This document shows positions 46,128 through 54,934 of a stretch of 64,000 bases of DNA, in pieces; the first letter of the stretch is position 1; the number at the start of each line of letters is the position of its first letter. Origin of the DNA: Jeotgalibaca arthritidis (GTDB taxonomy: Bacteria; Bacillota; Bacilli; Lactobacillales; Aerococcaceae); the NCBI RefSeq assembly GCF_011100465.1, contig NZ_CP049740.1, positions 1,542,001-1,606,000 on the forward strand, read 5' to 3'. Both the position numbers and the translations under genes were made by a program. The notes under the pieces were generated by a model, which was given only the letters and a program-made list of their open reading frames with translations, did no database searches and was not told the DNA's origin.

Positions 46128-46883
46128 ATGATTACATTGAAATCACCTCGCGAAATTGAAGCGATGGAAGAAGCAGGAAAAATTCTTGCTGATATTCATG
46201 TAGCCTTGCGTGACTTTATTAAGCCAGGCATGAATACAATGGAAATAAATAACTTTGTACAAAAACGCATTGAAGACGCTGGCGCAATCGCTGAGCAAAT
46301 TGGCTATGAAGGCTATGAATTTGCAACCTGCATGAGCTTGAACGATGAAATTTGCCACGGTTTCCCAAGTAAAAAAGAAATCTTAAAAGATGGCGATTTA
46401 CTAAAAGTCGATACAGTTGTTAATTACAAAGGAGCTATGGCTGATTCTTGCTGGTGCTATATTGTTGGTGAGTCAACAAATCCAGAAGTTGAGCGTTTAC
46501 TAGAAGTGACAAAAAAAGCTTTATACCTAGGGATTGAACAAGCAATTCCAGGAAATCGTATTGGTGACATTGGTCATGCTATTCAAACTTACGTTGAAGC
46601 AGAAGGCTTCTCTGTTGTTCGTGAATTTATTGGACATGGTATTGGACCAACTATGCACGAAGGCCCATCTGTTCCACATTACGGTGAGGCAGGAAAGGGT
46701 CTGCGCTTAAAAGAAGGCATGACGATTACTATTGAGCCAATGGTTAATACGGGAACATGGAAATCTAAAATGGATAAAAACGGTTGGACTGCCCGCACAC
46801 AAGATGGCGGATTGAGCTGCCAATTCGAACATACCATTGCGATTACTGCCGATGGACCAAAGATTTTGACATTACAAGACTAA
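46128..46883 (+). CDS. map: Methionine aminopeptidase, type I
   Basis: 251 residues from the ATG at 46128 behind GGAGGAAC. Removes the initiator Met from new proteins. The five metal ligands are present: Asp in KVDTVVNYKGAMADSCW (two), His in FIGHGIGPTMHEGP, Glu in TIEPMVNTG and Glu in QFEHTIAIT. It carries the short Gram-positive-type N-terminus without the SH3-binding extension. Own promoter and terminator. Confidence 0.96.
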   Translation: MITLKSPREIEAMEEAGKILADIHVALRDFIKPGMNTMEINNFVQKRIEDAGAIAEQIGYEGYEFATCMSLNDEICHGFPSKKEILKDGDLLKVDTVVNYKGAMADSCWCYIVGESTNPEVERLLEVTKKALYLGIEQAIPGNRIGDIGHAIQTYVEAEGFSVVREFIGHGIGPTMHEGPSVPHYGEAGKGLRLKEGMTITIEPMVNTGTWKSKMDKNGWTARTQDGGLSCQFEHTIAITADGPKILTLQD

Positions 46884-46887
46884 TCCA

Positions 46888-46924
46888 TAAAAGCAACTTA
46901 CTCTCACAGTAGGTTGCTTTTTTG
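46888..46924 (+). terminator. Terminator of map
   Basis: AAAAGCAAC (46889-46897) pairs with GTTGCTTTT (46913-46921), followed by further T. Confidence 0.88.
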
Positions 46925-46949
46925 TTATTTCTTAAGCTCTTGCAAAATA

Positions 46950-47166
46950 AAATCGAATGGACTACAATGGCAGTGATAGAAGTACCATTCAAAGACAACC
47001 AAGGTATGGAAGTTTGGTTAAATCCCAACACGGTCCCGCCACTGTAATCATACGTCACGTATGGAGTCAGATCTTTATCTTGGATTGCTAATATGCATGC
47101 GTTCGCTGTTTCGAGGTAAAGCAGTGTCGTTCGAGTCTATGTAATGGCGCATAGACTTTTTTTTGT
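46950..47166 (+). ncRNA. Cobalamin riboswitch
   Basis: The conserved B12-box string CCCGCCACTGT (about 47033-47043) is preceded by GGTTAAATCCCAACACGG and followed, after a CATACGTCACGTATG hairpin, by GAGTCAGAT. That order and spacing are diagnostic of the cobalamin aptamer. An expression-platform terminator GTCTATG/CATAGAC with a long T-run ends at about 47166. Ligand binding should stop transcription of the importer genes downstream. Two more hairpins (TTCATTTT/AAATGAA and CAGCAGT/ACTGCTG) lie in the remaining 150-base leader. Confidence 0.9.
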
Positions 47167-47320
47167 ACCCAAAACAGCTTCATTTTAGCAAAAAATGAAG
47201 GAATTCTATCGTCAGCAGTACGCGACTGCTGATGGGAACTGAACTTCAATGACGAAGACAAAACCATTGCCGGTTATTCAGTTCCTAATTTTTATCATAA
47301 AAAAATTAGGAGTGGAAAAA

Positions 47321-47719
47321 ATGAAAAAATTTCTAGTATTGCTTGCAGCAGGATTTGTTTTAACAGGATGTTCAACAACAGATACGGCGGTAGAATCATC
47401 GAGTGAAGCGGCTGTTTCCTCGGTCGTGGAGGAAAGTATTAGTGTAACCATTCAAGTTTCAGTTGATGGCGAAGGTGTTGATGACTTAACAAAAACACTT
47501 GAAGTTGAAGAAGGCGCAATTCTTCTTGATGTGATGAAGGAACATTACGAGATTGAAGAAACAGATACCTTTATCAACACCATCAATGGCTACCAACAAG
47601 ACGATGCCAACGGAAAATATTGGCTGTTTGATGTGAACGGTGAAATGGGAATGAAAGGCGCAAATGAAACGGAACTCCAAGAAGGAGACGTAATAGAATG
47701 GAAACTAGAAAAGATTTAA
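47321..47719 (+). CDS. DUF4430 (transcobalamin-like) lipoprotein
   Basis: 132 residues from the ATG at 47321 (TAGGAGTGG upstream). Lipobox LTGC at about residue 18, a Ser/Glu/Val-rich linker, then a DUF4430 domain (about 50-132) with DVMKEHYEIEETDTFINTIN and WLFDVNGEMGMKGANETELQ. This domain is like the C-terminal domain of mammalian intrinsic factor/transcobalamin. Sitting behind the cobalamin riboswitch and translationally overlapping the S-component by 22 bases, it is a probable surface corrinoid-capture protein. Confidence 0.85.
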   Translation: MKKFLVLLAAGFVLTGCSTTDTAVESSSEAAVSSVVEESISVTIQVSVDGEGVDDLTKTLEVEEGAILLDVMKEHYEIEETDTFINTINGYQQDDANGKYWLFDVNGEMGMKGANETELQEGDVIEWKLEKI

Positions 47720-48252
47720 CCAAAAAAATAAGTCATTTTACAGTAAAACGAATTGCCATGCTGTCGATTTTGACAGCTCTCTGCTATGTGGGACGAATTG
47801 TTTTTCAATTCTTACCCAACGTTCAACCGATGACAACCATTCTTTTGATTATTACTTTAACGTTAGGAGTGGCTGACGGCTTGATTGTGGCTATGGCATC
47901 ACTCATCCTATCCAATATGGTTTTAGGAATGGGCCCGTGGATTTTTTATCAGATGCTGACTTATGCCATCATCATGATATTCACCGCCTTCGTCATTAAA
48001 CCACTCTATGAAAAAAAGAAATCGAGACTGATTTTTATCATATATTCTTTTTTAAGTGGTATTCTGTTCGGTTTTATCATTTCTATTTTTTCAGCCAAAC
48101 TATACGGTGTTTCTAGCTTTTGGGCTTACTATGTCGTTGGAATTCCCTTTGATTTGGTTCACGCAGCAGGCAATGCCGGCTTCTACATTATTCTAGAACC
48201 CATCATCGCCCCAATCATGTTAAAAAATAAAGATCGATTTCATTTAAACTGA
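47698..48252 (+). CDS. ECF transporter S-component, probable cobalamin importer (CbrT-like)
   Basis: 184 residues, six hydrophobic helices (about 17-35, 43-60, 63-85, 90-108, 115-140, 150-175), the normal S-component layout. It begins inside the lipoprotein gene, with AAGGAGAC before the ATG. The general energising ECF module (EcfA1-A2-T) is elsewhere in the genome. Control by the cobalamin riboswitch makes B12 or a precursor the likely cargo; CbrT of Lactobacillus delbrueckii is the known precedent for such a lactic-acid-bacteria B12 S-component. Confidence 0.82.
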   Translation: METRKDLTKKISHFTVKRIAMLSILTALCYVGRIVFQFLPNVQPMTTILLIITLTLGVADGLIVAMASLILSNMVLGMGPWIFYQMLTYAIIMIFTAFVIKPLYEKKKSRLIFIIYSFLSGILFGFIISIFSAKLYGVSSFWAYYVVGIPFDLVHAAGNAGFYIILEPIIAPIMLKNKDRFHLN

Positions 48253-48281
48253 GAAGCTGTTAGGCTTTCTCAGTTTTTTTG
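48247..48281 (+). terminator. Terminator of the B12 uptake operon
   Basis: AAACTGAGAA pairs with TTCTCAGTTT and is followed by a T-run. The stop codon of the S-component gene lies within the stem. Confidence 0.92.
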
Positions 48282-48288
48282 TATTTTT

Positions 48289-48630
48289 AAGAGGTTCAAC
48301 AGCTAAACCAGCTCTGAACCTCTTAAAAATTGTGAAATCCAGAGGTTCAGTACCCAAAGTCAGTTTGAACCTCTTAAAAATTGTAAAATCCAGAGGTTCA
48401 AAGCTCAAACCCAGCCTGAACCTCTTTAAAACTGTAAAATCCAGAGGTTCACAGCCCAAAAACAGCCTGAACCTCTTTAAAACTGTAAAATCCAGAGGTT
48501 CACAGCCCAAAAACAGTCTGAACCTCTTTAAAACTGTAAAATTCAGAGGTTCAAAGCTCAAACCCATTCTGAACCTCTTTAAAACTGTAGAATCCAGAGG
48601 TTCAGCGCCTAAAAACAGTTTGAACCGCCA
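48289..48630. repeat. Tandem hairpin array 6 (51-bp period, AGAGGTTCA stem, 7 units)
   Basis: Seven units with GAGG at 48291, 48342 and every 51 bp to 48597. Arms AGAGGTTCA and TGAACCTCT are identical to array 2, but loops (CAGCCCAAAAACAGCC) and spacers (TTAAAACTGTAAAATCC) differ, so each array has been homogenised on its own. Open frames on both strands are a by-product of the 51-bp period. Confidence 0.92.
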
Positions 48631-48731
48631 CAAATAGCCAAATTCTTACACCATCTGTAAGTTTTATTCTCTCGCCGGCTCAAGTAAACTAAGAGTAACT
48701 TAAACGAGTACCCATTAAAGGAGAATAAACG

Positions 48732-49502
48732 ATGGAAAAATTACTGAAAGTTGAAAACCTTGAAAAAATTTACGACAGCGACGGTAGCCCAACTAAGGCG
48801 CTAGCCGGCATTAGCTTTGACGTGATAAAGGGCGAATTTCTTGGCATCATGGGAGCGAGTGGGTCGGGTAAAACGACGCTACTCAACTGTATCGCTACTA
48901 TTATCAAGCCCACATCCGGCCAAATCCTGCTCAACAATGACAATATTAGCGCCTTTTCAAGCAAAGATCTGTCCCATTACCGCGGCAACCGCATTGGCTA
49001 TCTCTTCCAAGATTTCGAACTTTTGGACAACCTAACTGCAAAAGAAAACATTCTTCTGCCCTTAGCGATTCGAGGACTCGACGACAAGGAAGCAGAAGAC
49101 AAGCTCCACCAAATCGCCAGCTACCTAGAAATTGACCACGTCCTTAACCAGTTTCCGTCTCAACTATCAGGTGGTCAGAAACAGCGTGTCGCTGCAGCCC
49201 GCTGCCTAGTACCAGAACCAGATATTATTCTGGCTGACGAACCGACCGGTGCACTCGATAGCAAGTCGGCCCGAACCTTGATGGAAAAACTCAAGGGTAT
49301 GAATCGAGACAAGAACCACAACATCTTGATGGTCACACACGACGCCAATGCCGCTAGTTTTTGTTCGCGCATTTTATTTATTCAAGACGGGGTCATTTTC
49401 CATGAACTTCGCCACCAAGCTACTGAATCTCGCCAAGATTTTTATGACCGCATTTTACAGGTGATGGCGCAATTAGGAGGGGGGAGCGCCAATGTTCTTT
49501 AG
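48732..49502 (+). CDS. bceA: ABC transporter ATPase, BceA-type
   Basis: 256 residues. Walker A GASGSGKTT (about 39-47), signature LSGGQKQRVAAARCL (about 142-156), Walker B IILADEPTGALDS and switch His in MVTHDANA. The BceA class powers peptide-antibiotic detoxification pumps in Firmicutes. GGAG ribosome site. The permease gene overlaps its end by 11 bases and a two-component system follows, giving the classic Bce module in the order ABRS. Confidence 0.9.
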   Translation: MEKLLKVENLEKIYDSDGSPTKALAGISFDVIKGEFLGIMGASGSGKTTLLNCIATIIKPTSGQILLNNDNISAFSSKDLSHYRGNRIGYLFQDFELLDNLTAKENILLPLAIRGLDDKEAEDKLHQIASYLEIDHVLNQFPSQLSGGQKQRVAAARCLVPEPDIILADEPTGALDSKSARTLMEKLKGMNRDKNHNILMVTHDANAASFCSRILFIQDGVIFHELRHQATESRQDFYDRILQVMAQLGGGSANVL

Positions 49503-51576
49503 GCTGATTTACCGAAACGCCAAGCGCAGTCGCCAGGAAAACCTCATTTATTTCGCCACCTTGGTGACTGCGGTGGCATCTTTTTATATGATTTTGTCGC
49601 TGGAGCGTCAGGACGTCATCCTCTACCTTCGTGACTTCGAGAGCATGGCCGTCGATCGCCTATTCGCACTCATGCCGATTCTCTACGGCATCGCGCTCTT
49701 TTTATTATTTTTCTTGGTGCTCTTCGCCAACCGCTACCAGTTAGACCGTCGTAGTAAAGAGTTCGGGATGTACCTTATGATGGGAATGCGCCAGCGCAAA
49801 CTGTTCGCACTGCTCCTAGCAGAAGGGCTGCTCACATCATTATTTGCCTTAACCATTGGGACAGTCATCGGTGGTATTTTAGCTGAAATGATTAGTTTGG
49901 CGACTTCCCGCTTGATTGGGCAAGGGATTATCGATCATCAGCCTAGTTTTTCATTAATAGCAGTGGCTTATACGGCAGTTGGTTTTCTTTTCATTCAAGT
50001 CCTAGCTTTACTATTTTTATCAGTCCAATTGTTTAACCGTGAACTGCAACAACTATTAAATGGACAAGTTAGCAAAAAACAAGCATTAGGTACAACAAAA
50101 ACAAATAGCCTCACCTTTGTGGCTGGACTAATCATTTTGATCGTGGCCTATTATTTGGCGCTACGTTATTTCTGGCTCGTCAATAATGTGATGATTAGTT
50201 TGTCGGTTATTTTAGGAATAATTGGAACCATTTTATTAATTCGCGGACTGGCTAGACTGCTTAATAGCCTTGCTATGAAAACCAAGCAAACACAAGGCTT
50301 ACGGATTTTTACCTTAAGACAGTTACAAGAAAATATCGCCAACCGAGCTATTTCAGTGGCTGTTTCTTCATTATTAATGATGTTGTCAGTCATGTTTCTA
50401 GCAGAAGGTGCAGCCACCATTTTAAGTTCGGGTGACAATTTAAACCGCGACTCATCGGTCTACCATTTCACTCTTTTAGGGGACAATAAAGAAATCGAAA
50501 AGGTCCTCACGTCAGCTGAACTGGCGCCTTATGTAGATCACCTAAACCCACTGACATTAGGCTATAACCAAACAGCCGATCAAGTCGATTGGTCAGCTTT
50601 TAGAAAAGAAATCGTCGACCATTTGCCAGAAGGTGTGGTTGATCCGCAAGTGGCTGAACCGGGAGTTTACAACATTAGTACCGAAATACCGGAGATGGAA
50701 AATATTTTAGGATTAGTAGACAGCCAAATTGGCTATCTCATTACTGAATCTGGCTATAACCGGATTCTAGAAGCGTCCAATCAACCAACCATTCAATTGA
50801 CGGATGACCAAGTGGCGCTCTATGTTAACCCAACAGTTGGCCATGCCAACCAGCCTGAACTTAATCAATTGTTAGTTGAAAACAAGGACCAGCCACTCCT
50901 TAAACTAGACGGCCAACAAATGAGAATCCTGCCCAATCTAGCAATGAAAGACCTCGTTACTGACCGGTCAATTACCATCATGGCAGCACTCGTTGTTAAA
51001 GACACTCGTTTCCAACAACTAGTCAAAGTAGAAAACAGGGAGACCTATTGGAACTTTAGGTTACCGCAAACGCTAATTGACCGAGACGGTTTGATGACGC
51101 CCATGAAAGAGGCCAACGACTTATTAAATGATAAAGGCTTTTACGTCGAGAGTTACCTTCAAAATTTTGGGCGCCATCTCTTTTACGTGGTCGCCGGCAG
51201 TTATACCATGCTCTACCTAGCATTCTTGTTTCTTGTCATAGGTTGTACGGTATTGGCCTTGCAGTTCTTGACCCAACTTAAGCAAACCAAATCGCGTTAC
51301 AAAACGCTGTCCTTCCTCGGAGCCAAGGCTGACCAAATGCAGGATTCGCTGAAAAAACAAGTGGCTAGCTATTTCTTGTTCCCACTCATTCCGGCTATGG
51401 TGAGCGGCACGGTGGGGATTACAGCCATGAAAACCTACATCCGCTACAACGCTGACTTTTTACCAAGTATTTCTAACATGTTACCCTTTGTTTTAATGAT
51501 GGTGGGGACCTTTCTTCTGGTACAATGGGGGTATGCATGGGCGGTTTATAAAACCGCGACACGTGATATCGCATAA
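49492..51576 (+). CDS. bceB: ABC transporter permease, BceB-type
   Basis: 694 residues. Ten membrane segments are expected, with helices near 17-38, 56-80, 105-130, 150-175, 205-225, 230-250 and 285-305, then a roughly 230-residue extracellular domain (about 310-560) and three C-terminal helices. The large domain between TM7 and TM8 is the hallmark of BceB permeases, which both remove antimicrobial peptides such as bacitracin-type compounds and act as flux sensors for BceS. FtsX-like repeats are at both ends. Confidence 0.9.
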   Translation: MFFRLIYRNAKRSRQENLIYFATLVTAVASFYMILSLERQDVILYLRDFESMAVDRLFALMPILYGIALFLLFFLVLFANRYQLDRRSKEFGMYLMMGMRQRKLFALLLAEGLLTSLFALTIGTVIGGILAEMISLATSRLIGQGIIDHQPSFSLIAVAYTAVGFLFIQVLALLFLSVQLFNRELQQLLNGQVSKKQALGTTKTNSLTFVAGLIILIVAYYLALRYFWLVNNVMISLSVILGIIGTILLIRGLARLLNSLAMKTKQTQGLRIFTLRQLQENIANRAISVAVSSLLMMLSVMFLAEGAATILSSGDNLNRDSSVYHFTLLGDNKEIEKVLTSAELAPYVDHLNPLTLGYNQTADQVDWSAFRKEIVDHLPEGVVDPQVAEPGVYNISTEIPEMENILGLVDSQIGYLITESGYNRILEASNQPTIQLTDDQVALYVNPTVGHANQPELNQLLVENKDQPLLKLDGQQMRILPNLAMKDLVTDRSITIMAALVVKDTRFQQLVKVENRETYWNFRLPQTLIDRDGLMTPMKEANDLLNDKGFYVESYLQNFGRHLFYVVAGSYTMLYLAFLFLVIGCTVLALQFLTQLKQTKSRYKTLSFLGAKADQMQDSLKKQVASYFLFPLIPAMVSGTVGITAMKTYIRYNADFLPSISNMLPFVLMMVGTFLLVQWGYAWAVYKTATRDIA

Positions 51577-51588
51577 GGGGGGATGGAA

Positions 51589-52266
51589 ATGGCGATTATA
51601 GTGGTGGAAGACGATGTGATGGTACAGGAGGAATTGGTCCATCTTTTGAAGCGGGCAGGCTATCAGGCGACTGCGATTACCGACTTTAATACCGATGTGG
51701 CCAGCCAGCTGATTCAGGCATCACCCGATTTGGTGCTCTTAGATATTAATTTGCCCAACCAAACGGGTTTTGACATTTGCCGCACCCTCAAAACGAAGAC
51801 TAATATCGCCGTTCTCGTGCTCACCTCCCGCAACCAACTGAGTGACGAGCTACATGCGCTCGATCTAGGTGCCGACGACTATATGACCAAACCCTTTCCA
51901 AAAGAAAAATTATTGGCTCGCCTTAAAAATTTGCTTCGGCGATACGAAACGACTCCAAACCTTTTAGATGGCGGTGGGTTTCAGTTGGATCCGGATAGTT
52001 ATACGATGTATGTGGCCGGAAAATCTCAAGTTCTACCTCCCAATGAAGGGCGGATGCTCGCATTGTTATTAAAAACTCAAAACCAAGTCATTACCAAAGA
52101 TCAGTTGAGCCGAGAGTTGTGGGGAACAGCAGATTTTATCGATGAAAATGCCCTTCAAGTCAATGTGACACGATTGCGAAAAACACTCCGCCAATGGGGA
52201 CTAGCAGATCGATTAGAAACCGTTCGTGGTCAGGGTTATCGCTGGATAGAAAGAGAGGTTGAATGA
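51589..52266 (+). CDS. bceR: OmpR-family response regulator, BceR-type
   Basis: 225 residues from the ATG at 51589, spaced 6 bases from AAGGGGGG. Receiver domain (1-120): acidic pair in VVEDD, phosphorylated Asp in LVLLDINLPNQTGFD (about 50), and Lys in DYMTKPFPKEKL. A winged-helix DNA-binding domain (about 130-225) ends with TVRGQGYRW. It should activate bceAB on signal from the kinase. Its stop overlaps the kinase start (ATGA). Confidence 0.92.
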   Translation: MAIIVVEDDVMVQEELVHLLKRAGYQATAITDFNTDVASQLIQASPDLVLLDINLPNQTGFDICRTLKTKTNIAVLVLTSRNQLSDELHALDLGADDYMTKPFPKEKLLARLKNLLRRYETTPNLLDGGGFQLDPDSYTMYVAGKSQVLPPNEGRMLALLLKTQNQVITKDQLSRELWGTADFIDENALQVNVTRLRKTLRQWGLADRLETVRGQGYRWIEREVE

Positions 52267-53264
52267 TGAAAAAAGACCTCTATGACAATCGCTATTGGTT
52301 GGTAGTGATTGGACTTTTGACCATGTTTTTTATTTTCCTAGCGTGGATTGCGTATCCAGAAAGTTTTTGGCTATTGATTAGCTTGATGATTATAGTGAGT
52401 GTGGTGTTAACGGCAGTGCCCTTGCTCCTAAATCGTCGGCAGAAGGACAGGCTGGATCCAGTTTATCGGTCCTTTTTAATCGAACCTGATATGGAAAAAG
52501 AAGCTGAACTGCGTGCTCTTGTGCCGAAGTCGGAAGTGGATCGATTGAGAATGCTAGGGGACTTGTTGCGGGAAAAGGCGGATGAGTTGAACCGCCAAGA
52601 CTTGCAGATTAGGGACTACCAGACCTACATTGAAGAATGGGTGCATGAAATCAAAAAGCCGATTTCCTTGATGAGTTTGGTTTTGGATAATCGTGATGAT
52701 GAGATGTCCACATTGGTTCATCTGCGGATGACTCGTGCTCGCAATGATATCCAAAGTGATGTGGAAAAGATTTTATATTTCGCACGTTTATCGACAGCCC
52801 ACCGCGATTATTTGTTTCAGCCAATGAGCTTGGTTAAGGTGTGTCAAGAGGCGATTGTCGATCATCAGTCCTTGCTGGATGAAGCGGGATTTGAAGTGGC
52901 TTTGGTTGGGGCGGAAGAAGTTTTTGTGGTGAGCGACCGCCATCATGTCTTGTTTATCCTCAGCCAGCTGATTCATAATGCTAGTAAATATGCACGGATT
53001 GGCGAGAGTCAGCCCAAACTAGATTTAACGGTCGAAGCAGGTGAGACCATTCAGTTAATCATTAGCGATAACGGCCCAGGTATACCTCAAGAAGATTTGC
53101 CATTTATTTTCGATAAAGGCTTCACCGGTGGAAAAGCCAAAGCAACGGGCATGGGACTCTACCTGGTCCAACAAATCGCCCAAGATTTAAAAGTTACTGT
53201 CAGCGCTAGCCGCTCAAATAGCAGCGGACTAGCCATTATACTTGAATTTCCAATAATCAATTAA
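52263..53264 (+). CDS. bceS: Histidine kinase, BceS-type (intramembrane-sensing)
   Basis: 333 residues. Two membrane helices (about 13-32 and 36-54) are separated by only a few residues, so there is no extracellular sensor; such kinases depend on their BceB transporter for signal. The phospho-acceptor His is in EEWVHEIKKPISLMSL (about 124). ATP-binding N-box LIHNASKYA, G1 DNGPGIP and G2 GMGLYL are intact. Translationally coupled to bceR and ends at a terminator. Confidence 0.92.
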   Translation: MMKKDLYDNRYWLVVIGLLTMFFIFLAWIAYPESFWLLISLMIIVSVVLTAVPLLLNRRQKDRLDPVYRSFLIEPDMEKEAELRALVPKSEVDRLRMLGDLLREKADELNRQDLQIRDYQTYIEEWVHEIKKPISLMSLVLDNRDDEMSTLVHLRMTRARNDIQSDVEKILYFARLSTAHRDYLFQPMSLVKVCQEAIVDHQSLLDEAGFEVALVGAEEVFVVSDRHHVLFILSQLIHNASKYARIGESQPKLDLTVEAGETIQLIISDNGPGIPQEDLPFIFDKGFTGGKAKATGMGLYLVQQIAQDLKVTVSASRSNSSGLAIILEFPIIN

Positions 53265-53294
53265 AGCAGACAGCTATGTGGCTGCCTGCTTTTG
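53263..53294 (+). terminator. Terminator of the Bce operon
   Basis: AAAGCAGACAGC pairs imperfectly with GGCTGCCTGCTTT around TATGT, with a short T tail. Confidence 0.78.
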
Positions 53295-53310
53295 TGCGTT
53301 TAAATGAGTG

Positions 53311-53515
53311 AAGTAGAAGTTGAAAGCCAAAAATCACATTCAACTTCCACCTTAGCCAGTCCACAACCCCTGAAACCTCCTTTGTAAGCCAAAAACCATT
53401 TTCAAAAGCGGAAAATTGACCTAAAACCTCCTTTGCAAACCAAAATCCATTTGCAACAACCGAAAACACCGACAAAACCTCCTTTGCAAACGAAAAAGAG
53501 CTTGCAAAAACCGCC
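53311..53515. repeat. Tandem hairpin array 7 (51-bp period, 4 units)
   Basis: A first hairpin GAAGTTGAA/TTCAACTTC at 53316 is followed by three units with CCTCC at 53376, 53427 and 53478, each 51 bp apart, carrying TTTGCAAA/TTTGCAA arms around ACCAAAATCCAT. The sequence between the first and second units is nearly the same as in array 8 at 61331, so the two arrays are copies of one another. Confidence 0.85.
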
Positions 53516-53534
53516 CCATCCTACAAACTTCTTC

Positions 53535-54713
53535 CTAAATCAATCCAAGTTCAATTTTCACCTTCAAAATACGTAATACTGCGGCATCGATAACTTCTTC
53601 AGGGATGCGTCCATCTTCAACTGCTGCGATAACGGCAGGAATTTGAACCAAGAAGTCAGAGCTAATTAAAACGTCATTTCCTGCTAACACTGCTAATACA
53701 GCGGCCTCTTCAGGCGTGGCAAAGGCCTGAAGACCGTCCATAATTAAATCGTCAGTCATAATTATTCCTTCAAATCCCATGTCATCACGAAGGATGGCAA
53801 TGACTTTGGGAGACAATGTTGCAGGCCAGTCAGGGTCAATCGCTGTCATCACGTTATGGGCAACGAGAATAGCTTTGCTACCGTTATCTATCCCTGTTTG
53901 GAAAGGGATGAGGTCTCGTTCTTTTAATGTCTCCAGCGAGCGGCCATCGTAGGCGACGCCTGTATGAGTATCAACATTACTGCCATAACCTGGGAAATGT
54001 TTCAAGACTGTTCCAACCTTGTCATGGGTATAGGATGAAACAAAAAGTTCAGTGAACTTCGTAACGTCTGCTAACTCAGTTGAGAAGGCCCTATGGTACA
54101 TAAAATCATCAGAGCTATTCGGCATATCCACGACGGGTGCCAAATTCAAATTGAATCCCAAGCTTTTTAGTAACATAGCTTGTTCATGGGCGAGGTCTTC
54201 GACACTGGACCAATTGCCTTCTTCAAAGGCTTGTCTTGGTGTTAGGAATGGCGTTTTTCTATACTGAGGAAACGAACTGATTCGAACCACATCGCCGCCT
54301 TCTTCGTCGACAGCCATAAACAAATCAATCGGCATGTCTGCTTGGATGGCATTAATTTCACTTTGAACAATCTGAGGATCTTTTTCGCTGAAATCTTTTG
54401 CAAACCAGATGTAACCACCTAAATCATAATGAATGGCATAAGCAAGAGAATCTTCATCAGGATATCGTGCGAGAAACATTTGACCCACTTTTTCGTCAAG
54501 TGTCATTGTTTCCAACCGTTCATTTTCACGACTTGCAGCAGTATCTTCTACCGTACTTTCTTCAATCAACTGAGAGGATTTCTCAGATTCAATCACCGAT
54601 GACTCTGATTCAACCACAGATTGATCACCAACCGTTTGTTCCCCGCAAGATACCAATAAAAACAACACCACTGTATATAAAAAATAGAGTAAGATATTCT
54701 TCTGTTTATACAT
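53535..54713 (-). CDS. GH3-family beta-N-acetylhexosaminidase-like lipoprotein (NagZ-like)
   Basis: 392 residues. Lipoprotein signal with hydrophobic core and lipobox LVSC (about residue 23), then a Ser/Glu-rich linker to about 60. The catalytic GH3 domain has QMFLARYPDE, the NagZ loop KHFPGYGSNVDTHTGV (about 225-240, with catalytic His-Asp) and nucleophile Asp in IIMTDDLIMDGL (about 315). Surface NagZ-like enzymes release GlcNAc from muropeptides or other beta-GlcNAc glycans. In KHFPGHG the second His is Tyr here, a mild variation. No partner amidase nearby. Confidence 0.9.
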   Translation of the reverse strand: MYKQKNILLYFLYTVVLFLLVSCGEQTVGDQSVVESESSVIESEKSSQLIEESTVEDTAASRENERLETMTLDEKVGQMFLARYPDEDSLAYAIHYDLGGYIWFAKDFSEKDPQIVQSEINAIQADMPIDLFMAVDEEGGDVVRISSFPQYRKTPFLTPRQAFEEGNWSSVEDLAHEQAMLLKSLGFNLNLAPVVDMPNSSDDFMYHRAFSTELADVTKFTELFVSSYTHDKVGTVLKHFPGYGSNVDTHTGVAYDGRSLETLKERDLIPFQTGIDNGSKAILVAHNVMTAIDPDWPATLSPKVIAILRDDMGFEGIIMTDDLIMDGLQAFATPEEAAVLAVLAGNDVLISSDFLVQIPAVIAAVEDGRIPEEVIDAAVLRILKVKIELGLI

Positions 54714-54934
54714 GTTTCAACCACCTTATCTTTTGTCCGTATCTTTGTATTATAACAAACACAACAGCTTTAACCATTTTATTTTTAAAACGATTCATTA
54801 TATAAATAGCTTAATATAATGATGCTTTTCACATTTTGAAATATAAAGATAACTTTTTTCAAGAAAACGCCAAAAAACATGATTATTTTGATATAATGGA
54901 GATGTATAGAAAAAATAGAAAGGAGGAACATTAA

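Noticed and set aside
48289..48630. CRISPR array
   Set aside because: Units are repeated in full, with no constant repeat/variable spacer pattern, and no cas genes are nearby.
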